Source of the DNA: Pirellulaceae bacterium
GTDB taxonomy: Bacteria; Planctomycetota; Planctomycetia; Pirellulales; Pirellulaceae
Assembly (NCBI GenBank): GCA_030748485.1
Contig: JASMLW010000005.1
Coordinates: 1-35,670 of the forward strand
DNA: 35,670 bases
Direction: 5' to 3'
Shown: positions 25,903 to 34,252 of the stretch, piece after piece
How the letters are laid out: each line of letters opens with the position of its first letter
How positions within the stretch are numbered: the stretch's first letter is position 1
Notes under the pieces: model-generated
Database searches by the model: none
What the model was told of the DNA's origin: nothing
Seen by the model: the letters and a program-made list of their open reading frames with translations, nothing else
Program-made: the position numbers and the translations under genes

Positions 25903-26152
25903 TGGACTTCGCCAGAAGTCCGATTCGCAGCCAGACGTCCGATTCGTAGTGGACTTCGCCAGAAGTCCGATTTGTAGTGAACGGCGCCAGAAGTCCGATT
26001 CGTAGCCAGACGTCCGATTCGTAGTGGACTTCGCCAGAAGTCCGATTTGTAGTGGACTTCGCCAGAAGTCCGATTTGTAGTGGACTTCGCCAGAAGTCCG
26101 ATTCGTAGCCAGACGTCCGATTCGTAGTGGACTTCGCCAGAAGTCCGATTTG
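25900..26152. repeat. Gap-free array of 28-bp and 19-bp hairpin units (order L S L L S L L L S L)
   Basis: 253 bp are tiled exactly by seven long (28-bp) and three short (19-bp) units. Boundaries: 25900, 25928(S), 25947, 25975, 26003(S), 26022, 26050, 26078, 26106(S), 26125, end 26152. A long unit is TAGT, a 7-bp stem GGACTTC/GAAGTCC around a GCCA loop, then GATTYG. A short unit is a long unit that has lost the left arm (9 bp) and carries A-to-C in the right arm, so it cannot fold. The fourth unit has a disrupted left arm (AACGGC). Related inverted copies follow at 26191-26242, and others lie at 10551-10694. No CRISPR, IS or VNTR family that I know matches it. Confidence 0.95.
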
Positions 26153-26190
26153 GCTAGTCCAGTAGTCCGAGTCCATCGTATTGACGATCG

Positions 26191-26242
26191 GGGAACTCTG
26201 GCGAGTCCCACTACGGTCAGGGAATTCTGGCAATCCCACTAC
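26191..26242 (-). repeat. Two inverted, diverged copies of the GCCA-loop hairpin
   Basis: On the minus strand both read GTAGTGGGA, then a stem around GCCA, then a TTCCC arm. The first (26191-26214) has stem GGGACTC/GAGTTCCC; the second (26220-26242) has GGGATT/GAATTCCC. Each left arm is 1-2 bases short. Stem bases differ from the array copies on both arms together (AC/GT versus AT/AT), so pairing is kept by compensatory change. They face the other way from the array and end 8 bp from the stop of the PhyH gene. Confidence 0.8.
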
Positions 26243-26249
26243 GCTAGCT

Positions 26250-27068
26250 CTAGCCGGTCGTTTCGTCGTCTTCTTGGCGGAGGAATCCTTGATCCGGTTG
26301 AGCTCCACGGGCTCCGATCTCTTTGATTGCCGAATCGGGCGCCACGACCAACGGCGTGTATCCGGGGTGGTGCGATGGCTTGTACGGGTCGTTTCGTCTG
26401 GTGTTGTAACAGCAGATCAGGCCCCATCGCGGTTGCTCGGTCAAATTGGCGTCGGAAGCGTGTAGCAAGTTGGCGTGAAAGAAGAGAGCCGCGCCGGGTT
26501 CCATCTCAAGATGAACCAACTCGCAGCGTTCGGCCGCCGCGGCGACACGTTCGGGGTCGGCTCCGGATTGCTCTCCGTGCCGGCCGTGGTCGAAGCGGCC
26601 GAACTGATGCGAAGCTCGCAACACCTGCAGGCAGCCGTTTGCGCGAGTGCATCGATCGATCGCGATGAAAACGCTCGCCATCTGCGGATAGAGGCACCCG
26701 TTTTCGTACCAGTAGCCGTAGTCCTGGTGCCACTCCCAGGCTCCGCCTTCGCGCGGCTCCTTGGCGCTTAGCTTCGAGTGGTAATGGTAGACTTCGTCGT
26801 CGAGCAGCTGCCGCATTGCGAGCACAATGCGCTCGCTTCGCGCGACGACGCCGTAGATATCGTCACCGGGATGATTCCACAGAGAGAGTTCCGTGCGGCG
26901 ACCTTTCGTGTCCTTCACGTCCATCGCCGCTTGCCGCAGCAGGTCGTCGGACCTGGCCGTTTCACCGAGTAACCGCGTCTCTTCCGCGTCGAGTAGATTG
27001 TCGATCAGCAAGTACCCATCGCAATGAAAGCGAGCGACTTGTTGTTCTTTGAGCGGCCCGACTGTCAT
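26250..27068 (-). CDS. Phytanoyl-CoA dioxygenase (PhyH) family protein
   Basis: A 272-residue protein. The ATG at 27066-27068 has a strong GGAGGAG ribosome site six bases upstream and begins [19 protein letters not shown], the usual PhyH N-terminus. The iron site is H114-x-D116 ([14 protein letters not shown]) with distal H203 (NLLHASDAN). K99 and R214 (QPRWGL) are candidates for 2-oxoglutarate binding. These Fe(II)/2-oxoglutarate oxygenases hydroxylate diverse small molecules. There is no signal peptide, so it is cytoplasmic. It is divergent from the CotH gene. The substrate is unknown; ectoine hydroxylase and phytanoyl-CoA hydroxylase are relatives only. Confidence 0.9.
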   Translation of the reverse strand: MTVGPLKEQQVARFHCDGYLLIDNLLDAEETRLLGETARSDDLLRQAAMDVKDTKGRRTELSLWNHPGDDIYGVVARSERIVLAMRQLLDDEVYHYHSKLSAKEPREGGAWEWHQDYGYWYENGCLYPQMASVFIAIDRCTRANGCLQVLRASHQFGRFDHGRHGEQSGADPERVAAAAERCELVHLEMEPGAALFFHANLLHASDANLTEQPRWGLICCYNTRRNDPYKPSHHPGYTPLVVAPDSAIKEIGARGAQPDQGFLRQEDDETTG

Positions 27069-27266
27069 CGCACTCCTCCACACGGTCTTGCCAAGGGTTG
27101 TGAATTGAATCGCATTTTGACACCCCGGAAGGCCCTCCGCCATCCATCGTCTCGTCGGTGGACGACATGCGCCGGCGGCGCCAACGTCAAATGTCGCGTT
27201 GCCCAGATGTTCGTGATAGGATCAGTGGATTCATCGTCGACAAGGTCCGCACGAAGGCTGTAGCTC

Positions 27267-29732
27267 ATGAGACTTCCGTTTGCCGCATTCTCGCTTACTC
27301 TGTTTCTCCTTGGCAGCGCTTCGTCCGCGGCGGACAAGCTGACGCTGGACGAGTTGTTTCCGATGGATCGCGTGATCGACGTGCGGATCACGGTGGCGGA
27401 AGAGGATTGGGACACGATTCGATTTCAATCGCGCAACATCAGTTCGGCGTTGGCGGCGGGGCGGCGCGACGGTCCGCTCGACGGTCCGTACACGTGGGTC
27501 GAGGCGGCGGCGGTCATCGACGGTGTCGAATTCAAAAAGGTCGGGCTCCGCAAGAAGGGGTTCATCGGATCGCAGAGTTCGATTCGACCATCGCTGAAAA
27601 TCAAACTGAATCACTTCAAGAAGAAGGTCGACGTCGGCGGACTCTCCACGCTGACGTTTAACAACAACCGGCAAGACCACACGATGATGAGCCAGTTTAT
27701 GGGCTACGCGTTGTTCAACCGCGCCGGCTCGACCGCTCCGCGCTGCTCGTTCGCCAAAATCACGGTCAACGGAGTCAATTTGGGTGTGTACGCCCACGTG
27801 GAAACTCCCCGCGAACCGCTTCTCAAACGCGGATTCGGGAACGACAAAGGGACGTTGTACGAGGGCACGGTGACGGACTTCTTTCCCGGATGGGAGCGCA
27901 GCTTTGAGAACAAGGTGGGACCGACGAAACGCGGACGCAAGCGGGTCGAGCGGTTGATTGCCGCGTTGCAAGGCAAGGACGGCGACGCGCTGATCGACTC
28001 GACTTCACGAGGTCGCGCGTGGGCTCCCGACAGCGGCGAATTGAACGACTCGTGGTCCGCGCCGGAATTCGACGATTCCCAGTGGATCGACGGCGTCAAC
28101 GGAGCCGGCTACGAGACGCAATCCGGTTTTGAATCGGCGATCAGCGACGAGTTCAATTTGCTCGGACAAATGTATCGAAAGAACGCGTCGGTCTACTTGC
28201 GATTCCCCTTCGACGTCGATGACCCGGCGAGTCTCGCGCAGGGGAGGTTGCTGCTGCAGATGAAATACGATGACGGCTTCGTAGCCTATTTGAATGGTCA
28301 TCGCGTGGCGGCGGCGAATGCTCCCGATGAAGTGACCTGGGAATCTCGCGCGACGGGTTCGCCCGACGACCGCTCCGCCATGCAGTTCGCGCCGTTCGAC
28401 GTCACGCCGCACCGCGACAAGCTGCGCAGCGGGCGAAATGTGCTGGCCATTCACGGGCTGAACATCTCGCCCGAAAGCACCGATATGCTGATCGTCGCTC
28501 GGCTCGAAACAAACGACTACGACTACGAGCAAGAGGTCGGCAAGCTGGTCGACCTCGACGCTTTCTATCAGTTCTGGGCCATCGAAGGCCTGCTCGGTTT
28601 CTGGGATGGGTACTCGGGCAATCGCAACAACTACTTCTGTTACCACAATCCCGAGTCGGACAGGTTTTATTTCATGCCCTGGGGCGCCGATTGCATGTTT
28701 GAAAAGACGAGCCGGCTCGGCAATCCGCCCGGACACCCGGTTTCTGTGAAGACGAACGGACGCATCGCCCACAAACTCTATCAACTCGAGTCCGGCCGCC
28801 AGCGCTACCTGGCAACGTTGCGAACGCTGCTGGAAGAGCATTGGAATGAAGAAGAATTGTTGGCCGAAGTGGATCGCGTCGTGGCGATGATTCGACCGCA
28901 TTTTTCCGACGCTCAAGACCTTAAGTACAGCAGTGAGCCAATTCGAGAGTTCATCGCCAACCGCCGAACCGATATCGAAGCCGAGATTGCCGATGGCATG
29001 CCGCTCTGGACGGCGACGCTCGGCGAACCGCCGGCCATCACGGGCGGTCGAGATCTGCGGCGCGAGCGGGCGGCCAACGCCACCAACACGATCTGGAATG
29101 TCGCCCGGCAAGGCGATGTCGACGCCATCCAAGACCATCTCAACAAAGGTGTCGACGTCAACGCCAAAGATCGCTCCGGCGCCACGCCCCTGGCCGCGGC
29201 AGCGGTCGGCGGACATCTGGAAGCAATCAAGTTCCTCATCTCCCAGGGTGGCGACGTCAAAGCGAAACGGTACGACGGCGGTACGGCTTTGCACAGCGCG
29301 TGCTACTACGGCCGCCTCGAAGTCGTCGACTTGCTCGTCGTTAGCGGAGCCGACGTCAATGGACGCAACAACCGCCGCGAAACGCCGCTCAACGTCGCCC
29401 AGGGCGAATGGCGCTACGCTCAAGACCGTCTCGAGGCGCTCGCCGACAACTTGCATATTGAGATCAACCTGCGGCAGGCCAAGACCAACCGAGAACGAAT
29501 CGCCGAATACCTCCGAGCCGCCGGCGGCAAAACGTCTCGAGAGTTGTCCGGTGAAGCGGAGGATGACGACGATCAACCGTCGCGACGAAGTGATCCGAAT
29601 CGTGATGAATCGAAGAAGAAGCCCGCGGAAAAGCAGCCGGAGAAAAAGCAGCCGGAGAAGAAGCAGCCCGCGGAAAAGCAGCCGGAAGAGAAGCAGCCGG
29701 AGAAGAAACCAGCGTCCGCCGAGAAGAAGTAA
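27267..29732 (+). CDS. Secreted CotH kinase with inserted beta-domain, ankyrin repeats and a Lys/Pro/Glu tail
   Basis: An 821-residue protein from the ATG at 27267, with a signal peptide (1-21). The CotH kinase fold is split: residues about 35-245 and 420-580, the latter with N454-N455 and PWGAD475 (from the NN and PWD signature), here with G-A before the Asp. A beta-sandwich of about 160 residues (253-412: SWSAPEFDDSQW, VYLRFPFDV, YDDGFVAYLNG, NVLAIHGLN) is inserted, as in galactose-binding-like modules. Three ankyrin repeats follow (about 606-752). The end is low complexity, with EKQP and EKKQP repeats. CotH in Bacillus phosphorylates spore-coat proteins with ATP. Finding it exported with ankyrins is unusual. 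The DapA-like gene follows 122 bp downstream. Confidence 0.85.
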   Translation: MRLPFAAFSLTLFLLGSASSAADKLTLDELFPMDRVIDVRITVAEEDWDTIRFQSRNISSALAAGRRDGPLDGPYTWVEAAAVIDGVEFKKVGLRKKGFIGSQSSIRPSLKIKLNHFKKKVDVGGLSTLTFNNNRQDHTMMSQFMGYALFNRAGSTAPRCSFAKITVNGVNLGVYAHVETPREPLLKRGFGNDKGTLYEGTVTDFFPGWERSFENKVGPTKRGRKRVERLIAALQGKDGDALIDSTSRGRAWAPDSGELNDSWSAPEFDDSQWIDGVNGAGYETQSGFESAISDEFNLLGQMYRKNASVYLRFPFDVDDPASLAQGRLLLQMKYDDGFVAYLNGHRVAAANAPDEVTWESRATGSPDDRSAMQFAPFDVTPHRDKLRSGRNVLAIHGLNISPESTDMLIVARLETNDYDYEQEVGKLVDLDAFYQFWAIEGLLGFWDGYSGNRNNYFCYHNPESDRFYFMPWGADCMFEKTSRLGNPPGHPVSVKTNGRIAHKLYQLESGRQRYLATLRTLLEEHWNEEELLAEVDRVVAMIRPHFSDAQDLKYSSEPIREFIANRRTDIEAEIADGMPLWTATLGEPPAITGGRDLRRERAANATNTIWNVARQGDVDAIQDHLNKGVDVNAKDRSGATPLAAAAVGGHLEAIKFLISQGGDVKAKRYDGGTALHSACYYGRLEVVDLLVVSGADVNGRNNRRETPLNVAQGEWRYAQDRLEALADNLHIEINLRQAKTNRERIAEYLRAAGGKTSRELSGEAEDDDDQPSRRSDPNRDESKKKPAEKQPEKKQPEKKQPAEKQPEEKQPEKKPASAEKK

Positions 29733-29854
29733 CCGGGCCCTGTTCGTCGTGTTCGATTCCGCGAACGCGAAACGACTCTTCTCAAAATCGCGCAGTTCTC
29801 ACCGAAGATCGACAAGACGCCTTCATATTGCATGTTGCATATTGCGGAGAACTG

Positions 29855-30751
29855 ATGCCCATTCCGTCCGCTGATCCCATTGTCAATATCCCGATGGTGA
29901 CTCCTTTTGACGACTTGGATCGCATCGATCACGACGCGGTGGCGGCCAACGTCGCGCGGTGGCTGGAGACGCCCGCGACAGGATTTCTGATTGGATCGCA
30001 GACCGGTGAAGAGTGGTTCTTGAGTGAAGAAGAGAAGCTGGCGATCGCCAGAACGGTGAAGTCGAATCTCGACGATCGCCGATTCTTGATGGGTGGCGTC
30101 GACTGCCCGTCGGTTGTGGAGACTCTGCGACGGGTCGAGGCGTTCGCGGAAGCGGGGGCCGAAGTCGTGCGGATCAGGTTTCCCCGCGGCCAGTCGATGG
30201 TGGAGCCGTATTTCGAGCACGTCTTACCCCGTTCGGCAGTGCCCGTGCTGTTGATGCACCAGTGCGAACCAGCCCGCTTCGGCGAAGCGGCCGCTCCCGC
30301 CGCAGCCCCCGAAGTGCTGGGGCGAGTGGCGAACATGGACAATGTGTTCGGATATGTCACCGATCACGATGTGCGCTTCGAGTCGCGGGTGCGGCGCTGC
30401 GTGCGCGACGATCGGCGGTTCTGGATCTGCAACGGGAGTCTGATGTTGCACGGCGCGCTGATGGGCTGCAACGGCACGACGACGGCGTTCGCCAACATCT
30501 GGCCCGCAGCCCTGGACGAATTGCTGCGGCTGGGAATGAGTGGCCGCTACGAGGAAGCTCAACCGCTGCAGTCCCACATTCAGCAGATCGACGCGGTGAT
30601 GCTCCCCTATCTGGCCGCCGGCGTCAAAGTCGCCCTCGCTCTACTCGGTTTCGAGGGAATGCGGCCGCGGACGCCGACTACGCCCGTGCCGCCGGATGTC
30701 GCGGCCGAAGTCGAACGGCTGATGCGAGCGGCCGGCGCACTGCCCGTGTAA
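29855..30751 (+). CDS. DapA (dihydrodipicolinate synthase) family protein lacking the catalytic lysine
   Basis: A 298-residue protein. The ATG at 29855 follows GGAGAACTG. The (beta/alpha)8 fold is recognised by IVNIPMVTPFDDLDRIDHDA, then the GSQTGEEWFLS loop in place of GTTGE, then the C-terminal AALDELLRLGMSGRYEEA helices. The key catalytic residues are altered. The strand that normally carries GIK reads VFGYVTDHD (164-172), so the Schiff-base Lys position is Val168. The usual Tyr-Asn in VLLYN is Met134-His135. It therefore cannot form a Schiff base the usual way and may be a non-aldolase homologue. It precedes a DUF6807 gene in the same orientation. A 7-bp triplicate (29824-29844) lies just upstream. 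Confidence 0.85.
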   Translation: MPIPSADPIVNIPMVTPFDDLDRIDHDAVAANVARWLETPATGFLIGSQTGEEWFLSEEEKLAIARTVKSNLDDRRFLMGGVDCPSVVETLRRVEAFAEAGAEVVRIRFPRGQSMVEPYFEHVLPRSAVPVLLMHQCEPARFGEAAAPAAAPEVLGRVANMDNVFGYVTDHDVRFESRVRRCVRDDRRFWICNGSLMLHGALMGCNGTTTAFANIWPAALDELLRLGMSGRYEEAQPLQSHIQQIDAVMLPYLAAGVKVALALLGFEGMRPRTPTTPVPPDVAAEVERLMRAAGALPV

Positions 30752-30869
30752 CAAACGACCTCACCGACAACATAGATTAGTGCAGCGCCAATGAACGGCG
30801 CAACCGAGGTATGATGTTCGTCGCGAGCCAACTCCTCGAATCGCTCTACGCAACGTTGAGGAATTCCAT

Positions 30870-31871
30870 ATGAAATCGATGATCAACGTATCTGCAGCAG
30901 TAACTCTCGCGTCGACGTTGTTGGTGAACGCTGCGTTGGTGAACTCTGCGCCGGCGCAACAATTGCGCGTCGTCGAGAGCGACGAGACGGTTTCCATCGT
31001 CAGCGGCGAGAAACTGGTCGTTGCCTATAACAAGGTGTCGCCGCCCGCCCCGAAGGGAATCGATCCTGTTTATCGACGGAGCGGCTGTCTGCACCCGATT
31101 CGTACTCCGCAGGGACGAGTCGTGACGACTATGTTTCCCTTCGACCACCCGCACCAGCACGGCGTTTTCTCGGCCTGGGTGAAGACCAGGTACGCCGGCA
31201 AGTCGATCGATTTTTGGGACCTCGCCGGCGGGACGGGTCGAGTCGTTCACGAACGAGTGGTGGGGAAATTCCGCGACGGCGAATCAGCTGGCTTTGAGGT
31301 CGACCTGATCCACCGCGCCGAAGTCGATGGACCGGTCGATGTACTGCGCGAGCGCTGGAAGATCACCGCGCACCCAACGGACGGAACGTACTTCTGTTTT
31401 GATCTCGAAACCGAGCAGTCGGCCCTGACGGAGAAGCCGCTGCTCGTCAGCAAATACCACTACGGCGGAATCGTCTTCCGCGGACCGGTGCGGTGGCTGA
31501 CTGCGGCGGACCGCGACGCCCGCAAGGTGAAAGACCTCGAGAGGGAGCCGAGTGAGTTTCTCAACAGCCTGGGGTCCAACCGCATTCAAGGAAACCTCCA
31601 GCGAGCCAAGTGGGTGGCGTTGTCGGGAAGTATCGACGGTAAGAAAGTCTCGATCGCCGTGCTCTGCCACACCGAGAGTTTCCGCGCGCCGCAGGCCGCC
31701 CGCCTGCATCCGACCAAACCCTACTTCTGCTTTGCCCCTTGCAACGACGGGGCGTTTCAGATTGACCGCGAGCATCCTTTCCGCGGTCGCTATCGCTACT
31801 TGGTCAGCGACACCGCGGTCGACGCCAAATGGATCGACCAGCAATGGCGCGAGTGGACGGAGAAGAAATAG
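30870..31871 (+). CDS. Secreted DUF6807 (PmoA-like) protein
   Basis: A 333-residue protein from the ATG at 30870, with a GAGGAAT ribosome site. The signal peptide is about 1-29 (ending SAPAQQ). The family is recognised by YRRSGCLHPIRTPQGRVVT, then MFPFDHPHQHGVFSAWV, with several conserved His residues, SKYHYGGIVFRGP, and a C-terminal HPFRGRYRYLVSDTAVD. Despite the name PmoA, members are not methane monooxygenases. They are a widespread planctomycete and Bacteroidetes family of uncertain enzymatic role, often next to sugar-metabolism genes. The gene is 118 bp after the DapA-like gene and converges on the sulfatase. The His-rich motif suggests a metal or carbohydrate site. Confidence 0.85.
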   Translation: MKSMINVSAAVTLASTLLVNAALVNSAPAQQLRVVESDETVSIVSGEKLVVAYNKVSPPAPKGIDPVYRRSGCLHPIRTPQGRVVTTMFPFDHPHQHGVFSAWVKTRYAGKSIDFWDLAGGTGRVVHERVVGKFRDGESAGFEVDLIHRAEVDGPVDVLRERWKITAHPTDGTYFCFDLETEQSALTEKPLLVSKYHYGGIVFRGPVRWLTAADRDARKVKDLEREPSEFLNSLGSNRIQGNLQRAKWVALSGSIDGKKVSIAVLCHTESFRAPQAARLHPTKPYFCFAPCNDGAFQIDREHPFRGRYRYLVSDTAVDAKWIDQQWREWTEKK

Positions 31872-31904
31872 AGCGGCGCTGTCCGGCTCTATCTCGTCCC
31901 GTCT

Positions 31905-33653
31905 CTATTCGATCGTCACCGTCCGGCCGGGGAACGACGGTGAGTGGATCTCGTGGACCGACCCGTCGCGGCTTTCGACGACATAGACACCGCCGATCCG
32001 GGCGTTGATGGTGAGTTCGGCGGCCGGTTTGATCACTTGAGCGCGGCCGCGTCGGCCGGCCGGCGTGATCGGGTAGACCATCAGATCCACTTCGGTCCGG
32101 TTGCTGAACGATATCGGAGTCTTGAACCGCGGCAGGTTGGGGTTCGAGTGGACTTGGGGAGTCATCGTCAGCGGCTTGCGCGGATGCGATTCCAGCAACT
32201 GCTCGATCAATTGGTCGACGAGTTCACCGGGAGCCGAGTCAATGATGTTGATAGTTTCCGAGTGGTCCGCGCGGTGATCGTACAGCTCTCGGGCTGTCAC
32301 TTGGCCCGTGCCAAAGTTGCGCCACTCGACGAAGCGATGAGTTGCCGTGCGGAGGGCGTACCCCATGTACTGCTGGCCCTTGTGATTGCGAAAGTACTGG
32401 CTGTAAGCTCCGTCCTGAACGGTTGCCTGAGGGTCGTCCAGGATCGCCGCCAGGCTCACGCCGTCGACAAAGTCCGGTGTTTCAATTCCCGCCAGTTGGC
32501 AGAGCGTGGGAAAAACGTCCAGCAGTTCAGCCAAACTCTCCGTCGTTTTTCCGGCGGCTTTCATTCCCGGCGCCGAAATGATCAGCGGCACGCGCGTGTC
32601 AATCTCGTAGTTGCTCATCTTTCCCCAACCGTTAAATTCGCCGAGCTTCCAACCGTGGTCGCTCCACAATACGACGATCGTGTTTTCGTCGAGCCCCTCG
32701 TCGGTGAGCGTCTGCAGGGTGCGTCCAATCTGCGCGTCGACGAACGCGACCGAAGCGTAGTAACCGTGCATCAGGCGTCGAGCCTCCGCCTCGCTGATGC
32801 GACGTTCGTCGGTCGGTTTGGGGAAGTCGATGAGATCAACGTAATGAGTCAATTCATAGCTGTTGGAGAGCGCGTACTCGGGTGTGTTGGGAGTGACCTT
32901 TCCATCGGTGACGATCGGCAGCGACTCGCGATCGAAGAGCTCCCAGTACTTGCTAGGTGCGATCCACGGCAGGTGCGGTCGGACGAAACCCATCGCCAGA
33001 AAGAAGGGCTTGTCGCCCTTGCCCAGCCGCCGCAGGTCTTCGATGGTCATGTCCGTGCGGGCGCCGTCGACAAGGAGATTGTCGTCGATTTCGGGAGCGG
33101 CGGTCGACGGGCCGCGGAGGTTGTTCTTTCGCCAATCGCGCGGCGGCAGCCCTTGTTGAGCCTGGCGGATTCTGGCTGGCGTTCCCGTTGGGAATCCGGA
33201 ACGCGTCTTGCGAACCGGCCGAATCGGCTCACTCCACGATTGCGGATCCGGAGTCGGGTTGTGAAAAATCTTGCCGTGGCTGACAGCGACGTAGCCGAAT
33301 TTGCGAAACCACTGCGGCATCGTTACTGCATCCGGCATGGCTTCGCGAAAATGAATCGGCAACGTCCAGACACCCAACTTGTCCGGTCGCAGTCCCGTCA
33401 TCAGACTCGCCCGCGACGGATTGCAAACGGCGACCTGACAGTGCGCTTGATTGAAGCAGACACCGCGCTCGGCCAGCTTGTCGATGTTGGGCGTCACCGC
33501 GTGTTGGTCGCCGTAGCAGCCGATCGATGGGCGGAGGTCGTCCACCGCGATGAACAAGATGTTCGGTCGCTTCGCTTCGTTTGCTACCGACGCACTGCAG
33601 ATCACTCCCCAACAGATCAACAAGGCGATCGCGTATGTGTGAGAGCGGATCAT
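31905..33653 (-). CDS. Secreted sulfatase, iduronate-2-sulfatase-like
   Basis: A 582-residue protein. The ATG at 33651-33653 has an AGGAG site eight bases upstream and opens a signal peptide (MIRSHTYAIALLICWGVIC). The type I sulfatase motif is C77-N-P-S-R81 (AVCNPSRASLMTG); the Cys is normally converted to formylglycine by a maturation enzyme. Metal ligands include D38-D39 (VDDLRPSIGCYGD) and SDHGW. The DDLRPSxGCYGD and VTMPQWFRKFGYVAVSHGKIF segments match iduronate-2-sulfatases. The last 110 residues form an extra beta-rich tail. Such enzymes remove sulfate from sulfated polysaccharides, which planctomycetes use widely. No formylglycine-generating enzyme gene is in the window. Confidence 0.9.
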   Translation of the reverse strand: MIRSHTYAIALLICWGVICSASVANEAKRPNILFIAVDDLRPSIGCYGDQHAVTPNIDKLAERGVCFNQAHCQVAVCNPSRASLMTGLRPDKLGVWTLPIHFREAMPDAVTMPQWFRKFGYVAVSHGKIFHNPTPDPQSWSEPIRPVRKTRSGFPTGTPARIRQAQQGLPPRDWRKNNLRGPSTAAPEIDDNLLVDGARTDMTIEDLRRLGKGDKPFFLAMGFVRPHLPWIAPSKYWELFDRESLPIVTDGKVTPNTPEYALSNSYELTHYVDLIDFPKPTDERRISEAEARRLMHGYYASVAFVDAQIGRTLQTLTDEGLDENTIVVLWSDHGWKLGEFNGWGKMSNYEIDTRVPLIISAPGMKAAGKTTESLAELLDVFPTLCQLAGIETPDFVDGVSLAAILDDPQATVQDGAYSQYFRNHKGQQYMGYALRTATHRFVEWRNFGTGQVTARELYDHRADHSETINIIDSAPGELVDQLIEQLLESHPRKPLTMTPQVHSNPNLPRFKTPISFSNRTEVDLMVYPITPAGRRGRAQVIKPAAELTINARIGGVYVVESRDGSVHEIHSPSFPGRTVTIE

Positions 33654-34252
33654 GTGGAACTCCTGGCTGCGGCTTTCAGGTTGTCTTGCGCGAAGACGTC
33701 GAATCTGTTTGATACACCCATTGTCGCGGCCAAACCAGCCCGCAGTCGGTCCTGCCCGCCCCTGCGGGATCCGCCGTGGAGAGCGGGCCAATCACTTCAG
33801 CACTGATGGCGGACAGTCATCCGCGTCGAAGTCGCTGTGATCCGATAGACATCGGTCCGTCGTCACTTCTTGTTCCAATCGGCGTCCTCGACCCACCGCG
33901 ACGGATCTTTGGGAGCTCGCGAGCACACCCTTCCAGAAGGGGCGAACAACTCGGCGCACTCTTTGTTGAGATCGCGGATCCGCTTGTCCAATTGGATGCG
34001 ATCGACGCGCCACGTCACGCGGCGGCGGCGATCGCAAACACGAGAATGACGGTGGATAGGTGCTGTTTCATCGGCAAATCACTCACTGAAACGCTGAGCG
34101 ACAACAATGTTAACGAGTGCGATTCACACTCGTCGAGTTGCTGAATCCGCGGGTGGCGAAAAACTTGCTTGTCGGGGCGGGCCAAACGGTTGAGAATGTT
34201 GAATCGAGGCAAGGCTGAGTGAGCAGCAGTTCATGAAGACGGAGAACAGGCG
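33654..34252. other. 599-bp region with only a broken small ORF
   Basis: Between the divergent sulfatase and the jacalin-like gene I see no intact gene. The only protein-like stretch is the frameshifted ORF at 33863-34071. The rest holds no repeat or hairpin that I can support, but must contain the two outward promoters. Confidence 0.6.
33863..34071 (-). pseudogene. Frameshifted small exported ORF
   Basis: On the minus strand, an ATG at 34069-34071 starts MKQHLSTVILVFAIAAAA, a signal-peptide-like run that hits TGA after 18 codons within a GCC repeat. In another frame, just after this point, a convincing stretch of about 48 residues continues: DRIQLDKRIRDLNKECAELF, then APKDPSRWVEDADWNKK and a stop at 33863. 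One missing base in the GCC run would join the two into a small exported protein of about 70 residues. Alternatively the second half starts alone at the GTG 34016-34018. I do not recognise the family. Confidence 0.4.

Noticed and set aside
25900-26152. CRISPR array
   Set aside because: There are no unique spacers; units abut and are themselves palindromic.
26153-26190. Further array unit
   Set aside because: Only a fragment (TAGTCC) of the motif remains, with no stem.
25900-26308. Protein-coding repeats read on the minus strand through the array
   Set aside because: Repeated Leu-Leu-Ala-Lys-Ser frames come from the DNA repeats and have no start or neighbouring gene support.
27069-27143. 25-codon N-terminal extension of the PhyH protein
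   Set aside because: The ATG at 27068 has GGAGGAG at the right distance and begins the domain.
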